From an uncultured Collinsella sp. (GTDB lineage: Bacteria; Actinomycetota; Coriobacteriia; Coriobacteriales; Coriobacteriaceae), in NCBI GenBank assembly GCA_900541645.1, contig UQKQ01000002.1, positions 155,352-219,351 on the forward strand: 64,000 nt of DNA, given 5' to 3'. The position numbers and the translations under genes are program-made. The notes under the pieces were generated by a model that ran no database searches, was not told the origin of the DNA, and saw only the letters and a program-made list of their open reading frames with translations. Positions within the stretch are counted from its first letter, which is position 1, and each line of letters starts with the position of its first letter. Below are positions 11,190 through 20,769 of the stretch, one piece after another.

Positions 11190-11224
11190 ACCCCCACAAA
11201 GGGGACAGGCACCTTTGTGGTGGT
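11190..11224. repeat. ACCACCACAAAG hairpin, copy 3
   Basis: ACCCCCACAAAG, core GGGGACAGGCAC, then CTTTGTGGTGGT; one mismatch in the left arm. It lies 54 nt after the gene ending at 11136. Confidence 0.8.
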
Positions 11225-11231
11225 TTTCGAC

Positions 11232-11262
11232 AAAAAGAGGCCGCCCCGATAACAGGGGCGGC
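11232..11262 (-). terminator. Terminator of the hydratase gene
   Basis: On the minus strand GCCGCCCC (11262-11255) pairs with GGGGCGGC (11247-11240), followed by CTCTTTTTG. Confidence 0.7.
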
Positions 11263-11318
11263 ATCAAGCAAGTCTATTTTTGGCGTCCCTCAAGACCCAA
11301 CGAGAACGCAGAAATGTA

Positions 11319-11392
11319 GCCCGGGGCTTACCCTTTCCCGAACGCGACCCTCGCGAAGCGCGTGAGCGAGCGGGAAAGGGTAAGCCCCGGGC
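11319..11392. repeat. 22-bp perfect inverted repeat
   Basis: Arms at 11319-11340 and 11371-11392 (GCCCGGGGCTTACCC... and complement) are perfect over 22 bp around a 30-nt GC-rich loop. It lies 15 nt after the hydratase stop codon, has no T-run, and would form a very stable transcript 3' hairpin. Confidence 0.8.
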
Positions 11393-11407
11393 GGACAATT
11401 AAGTGCG

Positions 11408-13708
11408 TTACTCGGCAGCGGCCTTGAACTTGTTGTAGTTGATCAGGCAGCCGGCCTTGACGATGGCACGCTCCTCGGCCGTCATATCGGCAATGTAGAG
11501 CTCAATCTGCTCGACCGCACCATCGGCGTGCACCACGTAGGCGGCGATGTCCTTCAGGTCGCCATCGAGCGCGGCACGGATACCCGGCACAAAGACGTAA
11601 TCGCCCACCTCAAAGTTGGGCTCGGCCTCCATCTGGAAGGGCACCATGCCCCAATTCATCACGTTGGAGCGATAGCGCTTGGTGGCGTACTCGTGGACGA
11701 TGTTGGCCAGGCCGCCAATTACGCGCTGGCAGCTCGCGGCCTGCTCGCGGGCGCTGCCGTCACCAGGCTTCTTGGCGTAAATCATGGAACCGAACTCGGT
11801 CGCCTTGGCATCGGCCGCGACACCCGCGCCGGCCAGCGCCTCAAACACACCGGCAAGCTCGGCATCGAACGCCGCCAGGTCGCCCGCGGACTCGCCGGCA
11901 ACGCGACGCTTCTCCACAGCGTCGACCTCCTTGGAGCGACCCACGTAGGCCGGGTCGCGGCGGCTCAGCGTAAACTCAGCCAGGCCCAGCGGGTTGGAGC
12001 GGAAGGAGCTCGTCTCGCCCGAGGGAATGAGCTCGTCGGTCGTGGTGACCGGGTCCATGATCTTGGAGCAAACCTTGAGCAGGATGTCGTCGCCGAGCGG
12101 CTCCATCGCGGGCCACGGCTTGATGTTGGGGCCTTCGACCAGCTCGTCGGCAGGCTCCGCCTTGCCAAAGCCCCAGTACACGCGCTTCTTGTACGGCGCG
12201 TCGTCAAAGGTGTACTCGCAGGCCTCGTCCCAAGTGTCCTCGGGCAGGTCGGTCGCCGGCGTCAGGACGCCGCCGTTGGCAGCCGTTGCCGCAATGGAGC
12301 GGGCGTCCATCAGGGCCACGGCGCTCAGCTGGCCATTACCCGGCTTGGAACCCTCGCGGTTGGGGAAGTTGCGCGTGGTGTGACGGATCGAAAGGCCGTT
12401 GTTGGCGGGCGTGTCGCCGGCGCCGAAGCACGGGCCGCAGAATGCCGTGCGCACGATTGCGCCGGCCTCCATGAGGTCGTAGATGTAGCCGCGGCGTGTA
12501 AGTTCGAGCGCCACGGGCTGGCTCGTGGGATAGACCGACAGCGAGAACTCGCCGCAGCCGGTATTGGCGCCCTTGAGCACGCGGGCAGCCTGGACCACGG
12601 AGTCATAGTTGCCGCCCGAGCAGCCGGCGATAACGCCCTGCTGCACGTGCAGCTTGCCGTCGACGATCTTGTCGAGCAGGCTAAAGTGCGTCTTGCCCTC
12701 GCCGATCTTGGCGGCCTCGAGCTCCACCTCGTGCAGGATGTCCTCGAGGTTCTCGTTGAGCTCGTCGATCTCAAAGCCGTTGGAAGGATGGAACGGCAGT
12801 GCGATCATGGGCTTGATGCTCGACAGGTCGACCTCGACGCAACCGTCGTAGTAGGCGACATCGGCGGGCTTGAGCTCGCGATAGTCGTCGCCGCGGCCGT
12901 GCATGGTCAAAAACGCGTGCGTGTCCTCGTCGGTGGCCCAGATGCTCGACAGGCAGGTGGTCTCGGTGGTCATGACGTCAACGCCGTTGCGGTAGTCGGT
13001 CGTCATGCTCGCGATGCCCGGGCCCACAAACTCCATGACATTGTTCTTGACGTAGCCCTTGGCAAAGACGGCGCGAATGATGGCGAGCGCCACGTCGTGC
13101 GGGCCGACGCCGGGGCGCGGGGCGCCCGTGAGGTAGATGGCCACGACGCCGGGATAGGCGACATCGTAGGTGTCGCGCAGCAGCTGCTTTGCCAACTCGC
13201 CGCCGCCCTCGCCCACGGCTATGGTACCCAGGGCACCATAGCGGGTGTGCGAGTCGGAACCCAGGATCATCTTGCCGCAACCGGCGAAGTTCTCGCGCAT
13301 AAAGGAGTGGATGACGGCGATGTGCGGCGGAACGAAGATGCCGCCGTACTTCTTGGCTGCGGAAAGGCCAAAGACGTGGTCGTCCTCATTGATGGTGCCG
13401 CCCACGGCGCACAGCGAGTTATGGCAGTTGGTGAGCACGTAAGGCAGCGGGAACTGCTCCATGCCCGAAGCGCGCGCCGTCTGGATGATGCCGACAAAGG
13501 TGATGTCGTGGCTCGCCATGGCATCGAAGCGAATCTTGAGTGCCTCGGGGTCGCCCGACGTATTGTGTGCCTGGAGGATCGAATACGCGATGGTGCCGCG
13601 CTTGGCATCCTCGGGTGTCTGCGTAATACCGCGCTCGGCAGCCTCGGCCGCAGGCACAACCTCGCTGCCGCCGCGCAGGTAGATGCCGTCCTCGTACAGC
13701 TTGACCAT
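11408..13708 (-). CDS. Aconitase-family hydratase (YbhJ-like)
   Basis: About 766 residues from the ATG at 13708 (GGGAG five bases upstream). The frame is open back to 13810, but that extension contains an operator-like palindrome, so the shorter start fits better. The protein has the aconitase fold with iron-sulfur cysteines at CSGG and CGPCFGAGD and the late swivelling domain around NWGMVPF. Its pattern matches the YbhJ-type hydratases rather than classical AcnA or AcnB; the substrate is not established. Unlike aconitase it need not belong to a TCA cycle. It is a single-gene unit with its own terminator, convergent with the membrane protein at 10468. Confidence 0.85.
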   Translation of the reverse strand: MVKLYEDGIYLRGGSEVVPAAEAAERGITQTPEDAKRGTIAYSILQAHNTSGDPEALKIRFDAMASHDITFVGIIQTARASGMEQFPLPYVLTNCHNSLCAVGGTINEDDHVFGLSAAKKYGGIFVPPHIAVIHSFMRENFAGCGKMILGSDSHTRYGALGTIAVGEGGGELAKQLLRDTYDVAYPGVVAIYLTGAPRPGVGPHDVALAIIRAVFAKGYVKNNVMEFVGPGIASMTTDYRNGVDVMTTETTCLSSIWATDEDTHAFLTMHGRGDDYRELKPADVAYYDGCVEVDLSSIKPMIALPFHPSNGFEIDELNENLEDILHEVELEAAKIGEGKTHFSLLDKIVDGKLHVQQGVIAGCSGGNYDSVVQAARVLKGANTGCGEFSLSVYPTSQPVALELTRRGYIYDLMEAGAIVRTAFCGPCFGAGDTPANNGLSIRHTTRNFPNREGSKPGNGQLSAVALMDARSIAATAANGGVLTPATDLPEDTWDEACEYTFDDAPYKKRVYWGFGKAEPADELVEGPNIKPWPAMEPLGDDILLKVCSKIMDPVTTTDELIPSGETSSFRSNPLGLAEFTLSRRDPAYVGRSKEVDAVEKRRVAGESAGDLAAFDAELAGVFEALAGAGVAADAKATEFGSMIYAKKPGDGSAREQAASCQRVIGGLANIVHEYATKRYRSNVMNWGMVPFQMEAEPNFEVGDYVFVPGIRAALDGDLKDIAAYVVHADGAVEQIELYIADMTAEERAIVKAGCLINYNKFKAAAE

Positions 13709-13723
13709 ACTGTCTCCCACTCT

Positions 13724-13740
13724 GCCCAAAAGATTTGGGC
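13724..13740 (-). promoter_or_regulatory. Palindrome just before the hydratase start
   Basis: GCCCAAA-AGA-TTTGGGC, perfect 7+3+7, ends 15 bp before the chosen start codon. It could be an operator or a 5'-leader hairpin. Confidence 0.4.
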
Positions 13741-13860
13741 GCATAGCATACATTCGTTCAATATCGTGCCATAGAACGGTTGCGAGTGGGTTACGAATCT
13801 CTGCGTTCACTTTATCTCAGTAAAGCAGAGGACGAGTTGGGTCCTGGGGAGGCAGACTTA

Positions 13861-13979
13861 GACGCTCAAATGACGAGAGTGGATAATCTCCCACTTTGAG
13901 CCTGCAAACAGGCAAAAAACGGGAGATTATCCACTCTCATTCTGCAGGTACTCATTTAAGTCTGTCCCCAATGAGTGCC
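13861..13979. repeat. 119-bp compound repeat, copy 1
   Basis: Contains an 18-bp perfect inverted repeat (13875-13892 and 13921-13938, GAGAGTGGATAATCTCCC) and then a second hairpin ACTCATT...AATGAGT (13950-13976) with the core CTGTCCCC. A second copy of the whole block, about 90% identical, is at 37852-37970. The right end touches the hspR stop codon. Confidence 0.8.
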
Positions 13980-14395
13980 TACAGGTCGCCGCCCGTGCCC
14001 AGCAGTTTGCGCATGACTTGCTCGGGGTTGACCGAACCGTCGCGCGGGGCAAGGGCGGTGATCTTCTTCTGCATCTTGTACTCGTGCAGTTCGTCCTCGA
14101 GCTGGCGCACGTGGGCGCGGAGCTTTTCGTTCTCGCGCTCGCGCTCCTCGGCACGCTCCTTCATATCGAGGATGCGCACCACGCCGGCAAGGTTGATGCC
14201 CTCGTCGGTCAGTTGGTTGATGAGCTCCAGGCGCTCGATATCGGCACGCGAATACAGACGCGTGTTACCGCCCGAGCGCTGGGGATTCACCAGGCCCTTG
14301 GACTCGTAGACGCGCAGAGTCTGCGGGTGCATGCCGGTCAGCTCGGCCGCCACGCTGATCATATACAGCGGTTTGTTCCTATTGTCCTCGGCCAT
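13979..14395 (-). CDS. hspR: MerR-family heat shock repressor HspR
   Basis: 138 residues from the ATG at 14395. The MerR-type winged helix occupies residues ~10-80 (YMISVAAELTGMHPQTLRVYE, then the GGNTRLYSRADIERL wing), followed by a coiled coil (residues ~80-115) for dimerisation. HspR represses dnaK and clpB operons in actinobacteria with DnaK as corepressor. It is the last gene of dnaK-grpE-dnaJ-hspR, the textbook arrangement, so it is autoregulated. The likely operators are the 27-bp sequences before dnaK and clpB. A hairpin repeat abuts its stop codon. Confidence 0.95.
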   Translation of the reverse strand: MAEDNRNKPLYMISVAAELTGMHPQTLRVYESKGLVNPQRSGGNTRLYSRADIERLELINQLTDEGINLAGVVRILDMKERAEERERENEKLRAHVRQLEDELHEYKMQKKITALAPRDGSVNPEQVMRKLLGTGGDL

Positions 14396-14468
14396 GCTAC
14401 CTGACCCCTTTCCGTCTCGCACATCTCCATCATAAGCCTGCGGCCAGCCCGTGGGCCACGCAACCAAG

Positions 14469-15434
14469 CTAGAACGTCGCCTTGTAACGGTTGACCTTCT
14501 CGCGATAGTCGCGCGTGTCGGCCTCGCGCAGCTTGGTCATGGCATCGCGCTCGTCATCGGATAGGTTCGTGGGGACCTGCACCTTGATCTCGACGAGCAG
14601 CGCGCCCGTACGGCCACGGTGCTTAACGTCGGGCGCTCCCATCTCCTTAAAGCGGAACTTCTTGCCCGTCTGAGTACCCGCGGGCACTTTCAAACGGACC
14701 GTCGCACCGCCGGGTGTGGGCACGTCCACCGTGCAGCCGAGCGCCGCCTCGTAGACCGAGACCGGTACCTCCATGGTCACGTCGGCGCCTTTGCGCTTGA
14801 ACAGCGGGTGCTCCTCCACATGCGTGGTCACGACCAGGTCGCCGCGCTCGCCACCCGCAACGCCATACTCGCCGCGACGCTTGTAGCGTAGCTTGCCGCC
14901 GTCGACCGCGCCCGCGGGTACCGAGACCGTGATGGTCTGCTGCTCGCCTGTCGAGGGAATGCGATAGGTGACCTTGTGCGTCACGCCGCGAAACGCGTCC
15001 TCGGCCGAAACATCGACGGTCAGCGACAGGTCGCCGCCCTTGCGAGCACGGCTGCGACCCGCGCCGGCACCGGCAGCGCCCGCAGCCCCGGCAAAGCCCG
15101 AGCCCCAATCGCTGCCCCAGGCGCCGTTGCCGCTAAAGATGCTGTCGAAGATGTCGCCCCAGCCGCTGGCGCCCGCGCCGGCACCGTAGCCGCCGCCATA
15201 TGCGCCGCCCGCGCCCGGCATGCCGCCAAACATGAGCATCTGGTCGTACTCTTTGCGCTTCTTCTCGTCCGAAAGCGTCTCGTAGGCCTCGCTGATCTCC
15301 TTGAACTTGGCCTCGTCGCCGCCGGCATCAGGGTGATATTTTTGCGCGAGCTTGCGAAACGCGCTCTTGATCTCTTTGTCGGAGGCGCTCTTGGATACGC
15401 CCAGGATGTCATAGAAGGTTTTGCCTGCAGCCAT
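14469..15434 (-). CDS. dnaJ: DnaJ/CbpA-type co-chaperone without zinc finger
   Basis: 321 residues. The J domain (residues ~6-70) has the HPD motif in KYHPDAGGDEAKF; a Gly/Ala/Phe-rich linker (70-130) follows, then the two C-terminal substrate-binding beta domains. The four CXXCXGXG zinc repeats of classical DnaJ are absent, so this is a class B (CbpA-like) J protein even though it sits in the dnaK operon. It stimulates DnaK ATPase and delivers clients. GGAGAGGAG precedes the ATG. It is separated from grpE by 107 nt holding two GC-rich hairpins and from hspR by 73 nt. Confidence 0.93.
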   Translation of the reverse strand: MAAGKTFYDILGVSKSASDKEIKSAFRKLAQKYHPDAGGDEAKFKEISEAYETLSDEKKRKEYDQMLMFGGMPGAGGAYGGGYGAGAGASGWGDIFDSIFSGNGAWGSDWGSGFAGAAGAAGAGAGRSRARKGGDLSLTVDVSAEDAFRGVTHKVTYRIPSTGEQQTITVSVPAGAVDGGKLRYKRRGEYGVAGGERGDLVVTTHVEEHPLFKRKGADVTMEVPVSVYEAALGCTVDVPTPGGATVRLKVPAGTQTGKKFRFKEMGAPDVKHRGRTGALLVEIKVQVPTNLSDDERDAMTKLREADTRDYREKVNRYKATF

Positions 15435-15456
15435 CGTAGCTCCTCTCCTGTTTCAT

Positions 15457-15536
15457 CCGCCGCCCAGCGGGCGGCGGCTCATGCTTTCATATGGCACTAG
15501 GCCAGAAAGGGCCCCGGGTGTTGCCCCGGGGCCCTT
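15457..15536 (-). other. Two GC hairpins between grpE and dnaJ
   Basis: A 12-bp stem AAGGGCCCCGGG / CCCGGGGCCCTT (15507-15536) lies just after grpE and a 9-bp stem CCGCCGCCC / GGGCGGCGG (15457-15477) just before dnaJ. On the minus strand the first is followed by TTTCT-like sequence, so partial termination or mRNA processing inside the operon is plausible. Confidence 0.6.
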
Positions 15537-15541
15537 CTCAA

Positions 15542-16384
15542 TTACTCCTCGGTGCTCTCGGCCGTATCGGCCGAAGCATCCTCGGGCGCCGCTTCGGGCT
15601 CCGGTGCGGGGCGCTTCTCGCCACCGTAGGTCACCGTCACCATCGCGGAACGCAGGATGCGATCCGCCATGCGGTAGCCCTTCTGGTACACGTCGTTGAC
15701 GGTCTCGTCGTACTGCGATGCGTCCTCGACGCGACCCACAGCCTGGTGCTCGAGCGGATCGAACGCCTCGCCCTTGGGGTCGATGGGCTCAACGCCCTCG
15801 TGCGCAAACACATCAAGCAGCTTGGCATGCACCGCATCGACGCCATCGACGAACTGCTTAAAGTCGTCGGAAAGCTCTTGGCTGCGGGCATGGTCGATCG
15901 CGCGCTCGATATCGTCAATCACCGGCAACAGCGCGGTGACAAGCTTCTCGGTCGCGCGCTCGCGCTCGGCGATACGCTCATTGGCGGTGCGGCGACGGAA
16001 GTTCTCCCAGTCGGCCTGCAGACGGGCGGTACGCTCGGTGGCGTCCTTTGCCTTGTCCTCGGCGGCCTTCTGAGCCTCTGCCGCAGCATCGAGCTCATTG
16101 CGCACGTCGGCAAGCTCTTTCTGAGCCTGCTCGAACTTGAGCTTAAAGTCGTTGTCGGCGGCTTCTTCACCGGCGCGGATAGCGGCTTCCACCATCTCGT
16201 CCTCGGTCATCGTCGCCTCCTTGTTGGAATCCTCTACCTGGTTCTCGGCAGCCTCGGCGGCCTCGGCCTCGTTGGCCTCGGTATCGTCGACGGCCTCTAC
16301 GGGAATCTTCACGTCCTTCTCCTCAGAGTCAACGGGGGCGGCGCCAGTGGCGGCCGCCTCCGTGCGAGCTTTACGGGCGGACAT
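15542..16384 (-). CDS. grpE: Nucleotide exchange factor GrpE
   Basis: 280 residues, longer than the ~190-200 typical because of acidic, low-complexity tails at both ends. The core holds the long dimerising coiled coil (residues ~80-150, ending WENFRRRTANERIAE) and the beta domain with the family signature (GVEPIDPKGEAFDPLEHQAVGRV...VYQKGYRMADRILRSAMVTV; shown in parts). GrpE releases ADP from DnaK. Its ATG lies 2 nt after the dnaK stop codon, implying coupled translation, with GAGG inside the dnaK end as ribosome site. Confidence 0.96.
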   Translation of the reverse strand: MSARKARTEAAATGAAPVDSEEKDVKIPVEAVDDTEANEAEAAEAAENQVEDSNKEATMTEDEMVEAAIRAGEEAADNDFKLKFEQAQKELADVRNELDAAAEAQKAAEDKAKDATERTARLQADWENFRRRTANERIAERERATEKLVTALLPVIDDIERAIDHARSQELSDDFKQFVDGVDAVHAKLLDVFAHEGVEPIDPKGEAFDPLEHQAVGRVEDASQYDETVNDVYQKGYRMADRILRSAMVTVTYGGEKRPAPEPEAAPEDASADTAESTEE

Positions 16385-16386
16385 GA

Positions 16387-18279
<1,893 letters not shown>

Positions 18280-18388
18280 TAGAAATTCCCTCTCTCTTTT
18301 GCGTTCGCGTCGCCTCGACGGTCTGTCGCGCGGCGCTTCGGCTTGTCTTTCAGGATGTAGTGTATCCCCTTATGGGCTGGAATATACA

Positions 18389-18415
18389 AAATCTAAGTCA
18401 ATTCATATAAGATTT
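18389..18415 (-). promoter_or_regulatory. Probable HspR operator of the dnaK operon
   Basis: AAATCTAAGTC, five bases (AATTC), ATATAAGATTT. All 22 outer bases equal those of the clpB site at 9205-9231. On the minus strand a TTGACT hexamer lies inside it, so binding could block RNA polymerase. Confidence 0.65.
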
Positions 18416-18542
18416 CTTATCTCTGAGAGTTTAGGTTCTCAAATGCGCAGGTAGATGCGCTGTTTGAGTTCTCGGCAGATCTATTGAGATCTATGTAGAG
18501 ATGGCTGAGGTTTGCGTCCGGGGGTGCCTGGGGGCCGTCTTG

Positions 18543-18716
18543 CGGCAAGCTCATCCCGGTTTGAGCGTGGATTCCGGGTCGCAGTTTCCGCAACCAGAGC
18601 CTTCGGGAAAATACATCCCAATCTGAGCGAAAATTCCGGGATGCAGTTTCCGCCGGGCGGTCCATCCGGAAACTGCGCCCCGGTTTTCGGCCAAATAACG
18701 GGATGCCCTTTCCGCA
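18543..18716. repeat. Alternating GGAAA/CCCG hairpin array, locus 1
   Basis: Six to seven ~22-bp modules of the type GGAAA(N)NGCRNCCCG and its complement alternate, forming several hairpins in a row. The same modules occur at 35331-35499. The 657-bp gap between dnaK (18279) and the ferredoxin (18938) otherwise holds only the dnaK promoter and the ferredoxin promoter; no gene is seen. Confidence 0.75.
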
Positions 18717-18937
18717 GGCGCGCTCAATAGCTCAATATTTCAAGTCACCTTTAGCTAACATTTTCGCAGCTCAACGGCCCCACCTGCGCGTTTTTTAGTA
18801 AACCTTGGCATACTCGGCGAACGGTATGAAGATGCCGGCCAGAGGGTATTGCAAACGGTCGCTCCCGTGGTATGTTTTTGCCCGAATCAAACCGGCGCGC
18901 ATCGCCTGTAGCGTCGGTCAACAGAGAGGAAACTACC

Positions 18938-19123
18938 ATGGCTCATCCCGTAATTGATGCCGACGAGTGCATCGCTTGTGGCGTTTGCGTCGACTCCTGC
19001 CCCGCTGGCGTTCTGGAGCTCCAGGACGTCGCTACCGTCGCCGACGAGGACTCCTGCGTCGCCTGTGGCGCTTGCCAGGACGCTTGCCCCGCTGGCGCGA
19101 TCACCGAGATCGTCGAGGAGTAA
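18938..19123 (+). CDS. 2[4Fe-4S] ferredoxin
   Basis: 61 residues from the ATG at 18938, with AGAGAGGA upstream; earlier in-frame codons lack a ribosome site. Two classical cluster motifs, CIACGVCVDSCP and CVACGACQDACP, bind two [4Fe-4S] clusters, as in clostridial-type ferredoxins that carry low-potential electrons for pyruvate:ferredoxin oxidoreductase and hydrogenases. It is a single-gene unit ended by a strong terminator at 19158-19207. Codon use is extremely regular (GCT, TGC, GAC), as in highly expressed genes. Confidence 0.95.
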   Translation: MAHPVIDADECIACGVCVDSCPAGVLELQDVATVADEDSCVACGACQDACPAGAITEIVEE

Positions 19124-19157
19124 CAACTCCCCACTTGCACACTCAAAAGTACACCGT

Positions 19158-19207
19158 GCACAAAAAAGGAGGCTTCCGCATCGCCGCGGAGGCCTCCTTT
19201 TTTGTGC
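19158..19207. terminator. Strong bidirectional terminator after ferredoxin
   Basis: GCACAAAAAAGGAGGC...GCGGAGGCCTCCTTTTTTGTGC: about 21 bp per arm with one mismatch, with A-run on one side and T-run on the other. Confidence 0.9.
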
Positions 19208-19227
19208 GGATAACCAATTAGGCACCG

Positions 19228-19360
19228 TCGCAGGTTGAGCTCACGTCAGCGAAAACGTCCCTAAGCGAGCAAGGTGACGTGAAAGAGGAGGGAAGCGTAC
19301 TTTGGTACGCGACCGACGATTGAACGTCAGATTGCCGCTTAGGGACGTTTGCAGCATCGG
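19228..19360. repeat. Structured repeat element, copy A
   Basis: A long imperfect hairpin. Outer stem AAACGTCCCTAAGC (19253-19266) with GCTTAGGGACGTTT (19337-19350); conserved inner blocks GAGCAAGG (19267-19274) and GATTGCC (19330-19336); second stem TGACGT with ACGTCA; apical hairpin GCGTAC-TTTG-GTACGC. Conserved flanks are CAGCGAAA on the left and GCAGCRTCGG on the right. It ends at the niaR stop codon. Copy B (37972-38135) is nearly identical; copy C (35689-35834) keeps the blocks with different stems. Confidence 0.85.
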
Positions 19361-19906
19361 CTACGACAGATCGTCCTCGTAGGGCATCAGGTCTGCCAAA
19401 TAGCCTTTCTCCTTGAGCATGGCCTCGATCTCGTCGAGGGTCTGTTCGTCCTCCGCCGCAATGCGATGGAAGTGGTAGCCGCTCGTCACCGTTAGTAGTG
19501 GAAAGCTCTTGCCGCTCTCGATATCGTGCAGGTAGCGCTCAACATCGCGACGATTGCGAATGTCCAAGTCGGCCGTGATCTTACCGTACACGCGGTGATT
19601 GACGATCACGTTGAGCACGGCGCCACCGGCGTCGACGATACTCGTGAGCTCATCGCCTGCCTGCTCCACGCTGTGGCGAACCTTGACCAAGCGCGTGGGC
19701 ACGGCGGGGCTGCTGGGGGCCTCCTGTAGTACATAGCCGCGATTGGTGGCGACGATATCGTGCCCGTCAGCGCGCAGCAGGGCGATGTCCTGCACCACGA
19801 CCTGACGGCTCACGCCCACCTCGCGGGCAAGCGCACTGCCCGAGACAGGATCTTTGGCCCCCTCGAGCACGGCCATGATGGCACGGCGACGCTCGCGGGC
19901 GTCCAT
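19361..19906 (-). CDS. niaR: NAD-biosynthesis repressor NiaR
   Basis: 181 residues. An N-terminal winged helix (residues ~5-60: RRRAIMAVLEGAKDPVSGS...GVSRQVVVQDIALLRADG) is followed by a C-terminal domain with three conserved histidines (3H domain: VRHSVEQ, VNHRVYGKI, YHFHRI) that binds nickel and senses nicotinic acid in this family. It overlaps the nadC stop codon by one base (TAATG), so it is the fourth gene of nadA-nadB-nadC-niaR. The 19-bp inverted repeat before nadA is its likely operator, which would make the operon self-regulated. Confidence 0.9.
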   Translation of the reverse strand: MDARERRRAIMAVLEGAKDPVSGSALAREVGVSRQVVVQDIALLRADGHDIVATNRGYVLQEAPSSPAVPTRLVKVRHSVEQAGDELTSIVDAGGAVLNVIVNHRVYGKITADLDIRNRRDVERYLHDIESGKSFPLLTVTSGYHFHRIAAEDEQTLDEIEAMLKEKGYLADLMPYEDDLS

Positions 19907-20766
19907 TATTTACCGTCCAGCAGACGCAGGTGCTTGAGCGAGAGGTCGAGAATCGGCGCAGAGTGCGTCAACGCCCCCGAACTGATAAAGTCAACACCCA
20001 GGTCGGCCAGGGCACGAATGTTGTCGGCGTCTACGTTGCCCGAGCACTCGGTCTTAGCACGACCGGCGATAAGCTCAATCGCTGCAGCCATGTCGTCGTG
20101 GGTCATGTTGTCGAGCATGATGATATCGGCACCGGCCTCCACGGCCTCGCGTACCATGTCCAGGTTCTCGCACTCAATCTCGACCGTCGTGGTAAACGAT
20201 GCGTGGGCGCGTGCCATCTCAATCGCACGCGTCACACCACCGGCGGCGTCAATATGGTTGTCCTTGAGCATGACGGCCGTCGACAGGTTGTAGCGATGGT
20301 TGCTGCCACCGCCGATCTCGACTGCTGCCTTCTCGAAGACGCGCATGCCCGGCGTGGTCTTGCGCGTGTCGACAAGCACGGTCTTGGTGCCCTCGAGCGC
20401 GGCCGCCATCCGATGCGTGTAAGTAGCGATGCCGCTCATGCGCTGCAGGTAGTTGAGCGCCACGCGCTCGCCCGAAAGCAATACGCGCGCATCGCCGCGC
20501 ACCTGGCCCACGTGGTCACCGGCGTGCACCTCGTCGCCGTCCGCGACATCGAACAACACGGAGCTCTGCGGATCCAGCAGCTCAAAAGTGCGAGCGAACA
20601 CATCCAAGCCGGCGATGATGCCATCGGCCTTGGCGATGAGCTCAACGGTAGCGGGGCGCGCCGTAGGGCACACGCTCGCCGTACTCACGTCCTCAAACGT
20701 GATGTCCTCGCGCAGAGCCTGCAAAATCAGATCATCGACGACGAGCTTCATGGTAATGGGATTCAT
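19906..20766 (-). CDS. nadC: Quinolinate phosphoribosyltransferase NadC
   Basis: 286 residues, full length. NadC converts quinolinate and PRPP to nicotinate mononucleotide, the third step of de novo NAD synthesis. Family features include the N-terminal EDITFEDVSTASV region, LNYLQRMSGIATYTHRM, VDTRKTTPGMRVFEKAAVEIGG and the C-terminal barrel with SGNVDADNIRALADLGVDFIS. The ATG at 20766 follows the nadB stop by 3 nt, with GGAGGAG inside the nadB end. It is followed by the overlapping niaR. Confidence 0.96.
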   Translation of the reverse strand: MNPITMKLVVDDLILQALREDITFEDVSTASVCPTARPATVELIAKADGIIAGLDVFARTFELLDPQSSVLFDVADGDEVHAGDHVGQVRGDARVLLSGERVALNYLQRMSGIATYTHRMAAALEGTKTVLVDTRKTTPGMRVFEKAAVEIGGGSNHRYNLSTAVMLKDNHIDAAGGVTRAIEMARAHASFTTTVEIECENLDMVREAVEAGADIIMLDNMTHDDMAAAIELIAGRAKTECSGNVDADNIRALADLGVDFISSGALTHSAPILDLSLKHLRLLDGK

Positions 20767-20769
20767 GGT

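Noticed and set aside
11528..13774. Plus-strand open frame of ~750 codons opposite the hydratase gene
   Set aside because: Shadow of the aconitase-like gene; no start signal or domain.
13875..13938. Replication origin because of TTATCCACT sequences
   Set aside because: Only two near-boxes inside a dispersed repeat, no dnaA, dnaN or AT-rich unwinding region nearby, and the same block recurs at 37852.
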